Positions 57,155-64,000 of a stretch of 64,000 nt of DNA are shown here, piece by piece (position 1 is the stretch's first letter; each line of letters begins with the position of its first letter). A model generated the notes under the pieces. It was not told where the DNA came from. It ran no database searches and was given only the letters and a program-made list of their open reading frames with translations. Where the stretch lies: NCBI GenBank assembly GCA_030686995.1, contig CM060695.1:99910871-99974870 (forward strand), read 5' to 3'. The DNA is from Artemisia argyi. Taxonomy: Eukaryota; Streptophyta; Magnoliopsida; Asterales; Asteraceae. Both the position numbers and the translations under genes were made by a program.

Positions 57155-59100
57155 AATATCCCCCCACTTGAACTTTACTTGTCCCCAAGTAAACTCTAGA
57201 TTATAAATTATGAAAATGTATCCTAAAAGGTATTAGGATTTATTTTTATCATTAAGCAAGTATTCGTTTTATCATAATCACACAACCAAACACTTAACGA
57301 GTATAGAAACAAAATTTAAGAAATTCAATTTAAGATCGATATAATCGTCTCATTGTTTAGTTGTGACGAATATTCTATCATAGGCTTGGCAATCATACAC
57401 ATCTCCTCCACTAAAGCTAAGGAATGACAAGTCTAAAGCGGTAAAAAGGGTTTCTTGAGCTTTAAGGGTTAAACCTAGCTTCGTTCAAACATCTCCTACA
57501 TAAACTTAGTAGATCGCTAGCGCAAGTCCTTGGCGTTTCAACTAACGGATGGTCACTAATGTCCTCCTTGGGTCGCTCGCGCGTTATTTGCATAACGAAT
57601 GGTCACCAATCCATACACTAGATCGTTGGCGCGTTAGCCAATTAATCTAATACTCGGATGATCACTACCTTATTCACACATTTAATATTCTCACTTGGCC
57701 ATCATTATATTCGGATGCTCGAAAGCTAACAACGAATACAACAATACGGTTGGGTAGGGATAACATTTAGGATATAAAAAATGGGTGTAAAATAAAAAAT
57801 AAACAAACAGATAGATTAAGTCCTAGTGTGGTTAATCACTTTCCCAACCATCCCTTGAATTAGACTCATATCATTGAATAACTCACGCTTTTGACACTTG
57901 TAACTCACGCTTTAGGTAGACACAAGTTATACTCAATAAACTCTATATCAAAGAATAAACCTTAGTTGGCATTCCCATAACGACCAACTCCTAATCACTC
58001 CATAAATATAATACAACAATAAATAGTGGCGATATCAACCACTTAATACATAACTTTACAATAGTTGGTTTAACAAACTTCCAACTTTCTTTTTTTTCTT
58101 TTCTCATTTTTCTCTTTTTTTATTATTTTATTATTTTTTATTTTTTATTTTTTTGACATCGACATATAAATAAACTACGATGTGTAAAATTTCACCACAT
58201 CATTTATAACGATAATTCTGGATAATTTTTTCCCATACTTTTCATAACTTCAGATATTACGGTAATAGTGAAAGTAGTAAACACACGAAAAATAACACAA
58301 CACAAAAATTATACAATTAACAAAGGGTAGGCTAAGGTTTAAGGTGTAACGAAACAATTAACAAATGGTGTATGAAACTAAAGGAATGGTTCTGAGCGTT
58401 TTTCTAAGGGTATCTTACTCTAAAAATGAGAGTAACAAAGGGTTTTACATGGGGGTTAAGTAACTAGTGTAGTTAGTTAATAAACATAACATATTAAAGG
58501 CTATTTGGTGTAATCCTAGAAATTTACCGAGTTAGAAAGGTCATTCCTATTATAACAATTACGCTCATTATGGTGGACTCAAATAATATGCGAGCCAAGT
58601 TCTAAAGTTTACTAGTCACACGCACAAAAAATATTTTAGCAAATAAAGTTATGTGTGCGGTTATGCAACTTAGATTTAACAAAAACATGCTAAATTTTTT
58701 CCATTTTGATATATTAAGTATATATTAAGCATATTTTTAAAATTTTAGGACAAGTAAGCGTTCTAATTCTCCATCCCCCCACTTAAGTTGAACAACGTCC
58801 TCGTTGTTTCTAATAAAGATTAAAAACAAGAAATAAAAAGAATTAGAACGGGAAACTCCCCTGAGATTTGCTCGGTATGATCCTCCATTATGCGTTTGTA
58901 AGCAAAATCTACTTTCTTGTGGGCGAAAAGGCGTTCATACCTCCATGAATGATGTCTCCACAGAAAGTACAGAAACGTATATATACCTTTGTTCAAATAA
59001 CACACCTGTATTAAGAAAATAACTACTTGCACATAATTCATTAGTAGTTAGCGAAAACAAAACCTAAAAATTAAAATTAAAAATTTGGAAATCATCAGGT
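57155..59100 (-). other. R2 3' internal non-coding region
   Basis: PPT at 57155-57170. A second PPT-like tract (TTCAACTTAAGTGGGGGGAT, minus) lies at 58773-58792. 57480-57700 contains phrases (gatcgctagcgc, gatcgttggcgc) repeated about every 60-70 bp. 58100-58160 is a T-rich tract. 58850-58930 matches an R1 non-coding block near 21060-21135. No convincing gene. Confidence 0.65.
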
Positions 59101-59104
59101 CAGT

Positions 59105-59321
59105 CGATACGCCGCATCTATTAGATTGGATGCGCCGTATGGAGCCTGGAATTAATATGAATCAGAGAATCAGATGTGTCGCATCCTTAACCAGGGATGC
59201 GCCGCTTTAAATAAACTGACAGAATGTTTCAAAGTCTGAAAATAAAATAAAAATGCAGAAAATAAAAGATATGATCTGTTCAGTTGATACGATGCATCTA
59301 TAGGATGAGATGCGCCGCATC
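59105..59321. promoter_or_regulatory. R2 internal palindrome cluster B
   Basis: ATACGCCGCAT at 59107, ATGCGCCGTAT at 59130, ATGCGCCGCAT at 59310, plus decayed copies. GTATATATACG lies 120 bp downstream on the minus strand (58976-58986). Confidence 0.75.
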
Positions 59322-59439
59322 TACTATAGATCTGACAGACTCGACACAGAAAAACAGTAAATGATAAATCCGGGTTGTCTCCCGGTGAGCACTTTTCTTT
59401 ATTCTAGAGTTTTCAAGTTAGACTCACGTTCAGCTCCTA

Positions 59440-59598
59440 TTTTGTATCATTAATTCCCACTTGTCCGCTCGGGATATAGTTTCAAATTACTTCGTCACGA
59501 ACATATTCCGGTCCCAAATTGAGTACACCTTTTTAGAATCCTTCTTCGCATCATTATCATTTGTTTAAACCCTATCATGCAATCTAGCTGAAGCATTT
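59440..59598 (-). pseudogene. R2 retropepsin-like ORF, C-terminal remnant
   Basis: One minus frame reads F-stop-KGVLNLGPEYVRDEVI-stop-NYIPSGQVGIND, aligning with FYKDCLTLGPKYKVDK of R1 (17901) and CLELGDDYKKDEATIRW (14320). Stops show decay. It is cut by the solo LTR at 59599. Confidence 0.55.
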
Positions 59599-62500
59599 TG
59601 TAACAATTCGCAATTTCAGGTTAACTTTTATTCCCGAAAATTTCACTATTCACTTTTCACTATTCACTTTTTACTATTCACTTTTCACTATTCATCTCAG
59701 AAATTTTTATTTCATATTCTCGTAAGTTAAACTATTTTAACGATAATCCGAGAGTTTGACGCTCGTCGGATCATTTCTGCAAAAATCACAAAGCCGTGTC
59801 CGAGATTTACTTTTAGGTTTAAACGTCATTCTAGCATCCCGATATGTCCATAAAACATTATAAACAATAGAAATATGATTTTCTCTCATTTTAGGACAAT
59901 TCCAAAAGTTTTGGAATTTTACGTTTTTCAGTTCAGCGTTTTACGCGAATTACGCGTTTTAGACCCGTGTTTCCAGTTTTTAGCAGGGTTTTAGCACCCG
60001 ATAGAACCTACCACTCATTTTATATTTTATTATGGAGTATATTGATAAGTTCTAGCATATTTATAAGTTTCATATATTTAGGATACCCGGTTTTACGTTT
60101 CGTGGCCTAAAAACTTACGGTTAGCAATTTACGGGTCCAAAACTAGCTACATAAGTAGGATAATACCAAGTTTTTGCATCTAGTCATCCTATCCACCATA
60201 TGGCCGACTATAAGGAGGCTTCACCATGCCTTGGTGGCTTATGATAAGCCTTGGACTTTAGGATACATGTATATGTGTTAAACTTGGTCACCAAGTTTTA
60301 GGAAAATATCCTAAATACTTGCACCTCTTTAAGACACCTTCCTAGACACCTTCCTAAACTCCTCTTCATGCTATAAATACAAGCTCATTTCCTTCCTTTC
60401 TCATCACTAAAAACTCCACACAACAAATCCCTAGCACCATGATCCTTTGATCTTCAAACTATAAGTTACACATAAGAGTTCAAGGTCTTTGTATTCTCTA
60501 CCTAGTTCTCAAGTTTGTTTGGTGATTCCATGGTTGATTTAGGAGCTACACAAGGTTACTAGGGCTGAAGTTAAATGATTTTCACAAGGGTTAGATCAAG
60601 GCTAGCAAGGATTACAAGAGTTGTGGTAAAGGGTTTGCAAGCATAGGTTTAGTGTCCTAGTTCATACTTGACTTCCTTTCTTAAGAGAAAGCCAAAAGTT
60701 GTAAGAAACCCTTATACACTCCTTGCTTAATTATCATTTTCATGCTCTTTGTGTTCCTTTCATACTATATATGTTCTTGTTATTGTGTTCATGATGTTCA
60801 AAAATGGATAAAACAAGTATTGGTATACATATGTTAACTTATGACAAGCAAACAAGCAAACTAGTGATTTTTATGAAAAACCACAACCACAATAGTATAA
60901 CTTTGATATTTGACACTTACTTACTGTTAAAGAGGACCTAACAAGGAAAACATAGCAATTTGAATCACCCAAAACGAGTACACGAGTCAAAAGTTATGAC
61001 CATTTGAAGTTAGCGAAACCAAAACGGCAAAACTGCCTAAATAGCATTCTGATCAAATTTTGATTTTGAAAGTCACCCTTCTGGTCCGATTCATCAAAAA
61101 GTTAAAACACGAAAGTTGTCCGGAACGACGTTTTCGTTCAGGAACAAAGAAGCTCGAGCCCTGAAAACGCTTTCCGAGTGATAATTTTCTTCAAAATCTT
61201 ATCAGCCCATTTTAGACCAAAGTCACTATATTATAGTTATGATTTACTAAGACCAAGAGGTCTAATGACCTAAAGCCGAGACCACAACCATGGCTAAAGC
61301 CAAGGTTGAGTCTTAAGACCATGGTAACAATGACCAAGGTCACGGCAAAGCCACGGCTAAAGACCATGTAACATTTCGAATCAAAAAAAACTTATATATA
61401 TATTATCAAATACTACAATAGTAGGGAGCCTCATGTGAGGAGTTCATTAAGTAAGCCATCGAGACGAGTTGTGGATTTACGAATTAAAGTGTCCTGGCTC
61501 CTCGAACGTTTACTCCATGACTTCTGAATTATGTCGGCCCGAACGGTAGTAAGAGATATACAACCTATACATGTTTCATAGACCATTTATATTCAAAGAC
61601 TTACACTATATACTAAGTACTACATCATGAACATTATGCAAGACATATATAGGCAATTCTTCGTATTCTTAGACGTTACTCCAAACCTAAGTCGCAACGT
61701 TCTATTATAGGCTGCTCTTAGAGACTTTCGCGATTCGACTACCACTTTCATTTCTCATTACATAAGCTTAAGGTGAGTCATAGCCCCTACTCTTTTCATA
61801 CTTGTTTTAACTCTTGGGGGGGATACATGCTCAACTACTTGCTTACTTGTACAAATACTCAAAACATTTATACTTGATTGTTTTATACTTGATTGTCTTA
61901 TACTTGATTGCATTATACTTGATTTCATACATACATGATTGTGTTATACTTAACTGTGTTATACTTGATTGTGAGACTTCCAGTGGCTCCAGATTAAGTT
62001 ACTGGATGACCATTGAGACTGCCAGTGGCTCCAGATTAAGTTGCTGGATGACCATTGAGACTTCCGGTGGCTCCAAATTAAGTTTTTGGATGACCATTGA
62101 GGCTATTGATACATCCTAACATTTGCGAATGTTGGATACATCATAAACGTGAGGTCTTCGGAGATGAAGAGTAGACTCACGACTAATTGCTTAATTGTTT
62201 TGATGAACTTATACATGTCTTAATCATACTATATTGTAGCAGTGGGTTGTGAACACACAGGTTACAAGTCTCTTATGGCGGGACTTGTAACTGAGTGGAT
62301 TCACGATGCCTTTGCTGTGCGAATATTCTTTTAAGGCTTTTCAACTGTTTTAAGACAAACTCTATGAACTCACCAACCATTGTGTTGACACTTTAGCATG
62401 TTTATCTCAGGTTAGTAAGGCGATAGCTAGTGCGTGGAACTTAGAGTCAAGCTGCATATTCTGAAGACTTACGCTTTTATCATTTACCATTCAAAACTTT

Positions 62501-62677
62501 GTATACATTTATGTATCATACTTTGGAATCTCAAGTTTGTAACTCTGAATTCATTAATCGAATGGTAACTTTTCAAAACGTCTCATTTAGAGTTCGTTTT
62601 CTATAACTTGTACTTTGTATTATGAAGTAGCACCCCAATGACACAGTCTTCCGCTGCGGTATTTTGGGGGTGTTACA
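59599..62677 (+). mobile_element. Solo LTR related to the LARD, TSD cattt
   Basis: TGTAACAATTCGC ... TTGGGGGTGTTACA, flanked by cattt at 59594-59598 and 62678-62682. It shares long blocks with the LARD LTR (for example the stretch from ~59940 ttttacgcgaattacgcg, and the 61.08-61.18 kb block). It lacks the 5S-like segment and has its own tandem repeats. TATAAATA at 60372-60379. No internal sequence: formed by LTR-LTR recombination. Confidence 0.93.
61866..62098. repeat. Tandem repeats in the solo LTR (17-bp and 42-bp units)
   Basis: 61866-61970: copies of about 17 bp (tatacttgattg + 5). 61973-62098: three 42-bp units beginning gagacttccagtggctccag. The 42-bp unit is a multiple of three, so a false 101-codon frame results. 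Confidence 0.9.
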
Positions 62678-62682
62678 CATTT

Positions 62683-62852
62683 CCTCCATCTACTTTCCCT
62701 ACACTCGCAAAGTCCAGAACAGGCACACTAAACACATTCCTTTGGTAAAATCTCCTTAGTCTCATGAGGTAATCATCCTCAGCACCTTGAGTCAACCCCA
62801 TTAACTCAAAACGGAGTCACGCATGCCTTCGTGTTGCAACGGGTGATTCCAT
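62683..62852 (-). pseudogene. R2 ORF start, split by the solo LTR
   Basis: From ATG at 62852: MESPVATRRHA, a TGA, LRFELMGLTQGAEDDYLM, RRFYQRNVFSVPVLDFASVG, then the target site. Past the LTR a few codons continue (NASARLHDR) before stops. The start MESPVATRRH and the style recall Athila/Tat-type ORF1 proteins of daisy-family repeats, but I cannot confirm this. A palindrome cluster and a TATA box lie upstream. Confidence 0.5.
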
Positions 62853-62939
62853 TCTGAAAAACAAAGAAATTATGTAAAACAAAGAATATTAGTAATCTCT
62901 CTAAAAGTTGTGTGATATGGCATATTTCATAGGCTGGTG

Positions 62940-63375
62940 CGGCGTATTAGAAATACGTCGTATCTTTTAAAAAAAATGCGAAGTATGCAACAATTAGTAA
63001 TAATGCGTCATATTGATAAATGACTTTACGCCGTATATAAAGAGATACGGTGTAACAAGGGTAAGAATAATTTTTAGGTAAAAATGTTCAATTTTCCGCA
63101 TAGGGAAAACTTACAGATGCGATTGGTACCTCCATTTAGCAAGTAATTGACCCTGGAAATTTTTGGAAAATTAATCGAGGGATGCGCGTTTTACTATGTG
63201 TAAATTTTTGGTAATAAATCGAAATCCACCGCATCCTCTCTGTTTATATAGGGTAAATTCGATGCGGCGCATTACATAATTGTGATGCGCCGTATTTATC
63301 TAAATTCGTTGACTGGTCAATAAGTTTTAAGAAGTCAGAGATACGGCGCTTAGAATATAGAGATGCGCTGTATTG
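62940..63375. promoter_or_regulatory. R2 internal palindrome cluster C with TATA box
   Basis: ATGCGGCGCAT at 63262 and ATGCGCCGTAT at 63285, with decayed forms at 62940-63060 and 63335-63375. On the minus strand CCTATATAAACAGAG (TATA at 63242-63250) follows the best copies and precedes the ORF at 62852 by ~390 nt. Confidence 0.7.
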
Positions 63376-63650
63376 TTGTGCCAGTGAACAAAATTTAAAT
63401 AGGGAATGTACCTTGGCCTCCGCAAAACTTTTCCTTATATACCAACTTAGGGTCAAACGGTATACCATATGGTATGAATAGATCCAACATAAGAATAATT
63501 GATATAACCATTTTATTATGAATCATAATCTCGTTGTTTAGTGAATAATAATTTATTCCTTGGTTAGAAACAAATAACGTTTTAAGCTTATCAAAATCGA
63601 GATTATAATCAAGAGATGATGTATTGCATAGAACAATTTCTGAGTAATTT
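63376..63650. other. R2 internal, no gene recognised
   Basis: AT-rich; lies between the 63651-63999 frame and palindrome cluster C. Confidence 0.5.
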
Positions 63651-63999
63651 TTACTGAATTACGACTTTCGTTGTGGATTTAGGTAATTCATAAGAAAACA
63701 GGTTTGTATCAATTTTTAATATATCAAACTTCCATTTTTTAGTAAACCGTTTCTTAAAAATTTTCTTTTCGGACATGTCAATGCAATAATCAGTATTAGG
63801 TAAAGATAATTCACTTTTATCATCAAATATTTGGGAAGAGTTTTGTAAAGGACTTTCCTTATAGCAGAGTGAATCATCATATATGATAGCTGGAAATTTG
63901 ATTTCAAAGAATTGAAGACACTCAATGTTACCTGCATTGAGTTTTCTTCTAGTCTTACCTTTTACTGCTTGTTTCCAATTATTGAAGATTTGATCATTC
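63651..63999 (-). CDS. R2 internal ORF, C-terminal 115 codons (5' end outside window)
   Basis: Minus frame open from the right edge to TAA at 63651-63653. It reads NDQIFNNWKQAVKGKTRRKL, NAGNIECLQFFEIKFPAIIY, DDSLCYKESPLQN and a basic FKKRFTKKWKFDILKIDTN segment. It has no internal stop, so it is the intact end of a longer protein. The NAGNIECLQFFEIK...PAI motif recurs, from memory, in uncharacterised proteins of Asteraceae repeats; I know no function. It lies upstream of palindrome cluster C, in the 5' direction of R2. Confidence 0.6.
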   Translation of the reverse strand, partial: NDQIFNNWKQAVKGKTRRKLNAGNIECLQFFEIKFPAIIYDDSLCYKESPLQNSSQIFDDKSELSLPNTDYCIDMSEKKIFKKRFTKKWKFDILKIDTNLFSYELPKSTTKVVIQ

Positions 64000-64000
64000 C

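Larger units (their letters stand above)
55743..64000 (-). mobile_element. R2 element (relative of R1), minus strand, 3' part; runs off the right edge
   Basis: The LTR is at 55743-57154. The internal region extends right past 64000 and is interrupted by a solo LTR (59599-62677). PPT CAAGTGGGGGGATATT (minus) lies at the LTR edge. It shares with R1 the LTR ends (TGATG...), LTR length, PPT phrase, the 3' non-coding block and the protease-like ORF remnant. The sequence is otherwise diverged and the palindrome differs. Confidence 0.8.

Noticed and set aside
61814..62119. 101-codon frame with three 14-residue repeats
   Set aside because: Created by a 42-bp tandem repeat (multiple of three) inside a solo LTR.

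Overview
This is a plant nuclear window, most likely from a eudicot of the daisy family (Asteraceae). The eudicot call rests on the one recognisable host gene and on plant-specific transposon families. The Asteraceae call is an inference from the style of the retroelement accessory ORFs. The window is overwhelmingly transposon-derived. The only convincing host gene is the 5' part of APC4 (anaphase-promoting complex subunit 4), minus strand, whose first seven coding exons (866-2184) join in frame; the gene runs off the left edge.

Layout. 1-2184: APC4. 2.3-4.06 kb: inverted-repeat elements, including a PIF/Harbinger-type MITE nested in another of its family, each with its own 3-bp target duplication. 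4.46-10.43 kb and 24.44-25.49 kb: decayed pieces of a minus-strand Mutator-like (MULE) transposase gene (FAR1-type zinc domain, DDE core, SWIM, OTU peptidase) plus a GRF zinc-finger pseudogene. 10.43-24.36 kb: a nest of non-autonomous Ty3/Gypsy elements (called R1 here) that splits the MULE. It has five LTR copies in both orientations, three internal stretches and two intact ORFs for a retropepsin-like protein that lacks a recognisable catalytic Asp. 25.91-34.81 kb: a complete, very young, coding-less LTR element (LARD) with 3.46-kb LTRs carrying antisense 5S-rRNA-like DNA. 35.77-46.39 kb: a complete but decayed SIRE-type Ty1/Copia element on the minus strand (SIRE1), with a 2.2-kb retroposon in one LTR. 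48.69-55.74 kb: a second SIRE-type element (SIRE2), plus strand, without pol but with three downstream ORFs. 55.74-64.0 kb: the 3' part of a minus-strand relative of R1 (R2), interrupted by a solo LTR related to the LARD at 59.60-62.68 kb.

The most striking pattern is shared by four element families (R1, R2, SIRE1, SIRE2). Each carries, just upstream of its LTR TATA box, a dense cluster of a short GC-rich palindrome whose sequence is family-specific: TGACGSCGTCA in R1, ATRCGSCGYAT in R2, CGGTCCCCTTAAT-type in SIRE1 and GACGGTCCCTTA-type in SIRE2. The same family-specific cluster recurs inside each element, often directly ahead of an extra non-pol ORF and sometimes with its own TATA-like box. 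R1 and R2 share the core CGSCG and differ in the flanking arms. This could be a co-evolving element-specific regulatory or anti-silencing system and is the part of the window most worth testing.

All exon joins, target duplications and repeat boundaries were read by eye from the sequence; family names rest on recognised motifs, not on database searches.
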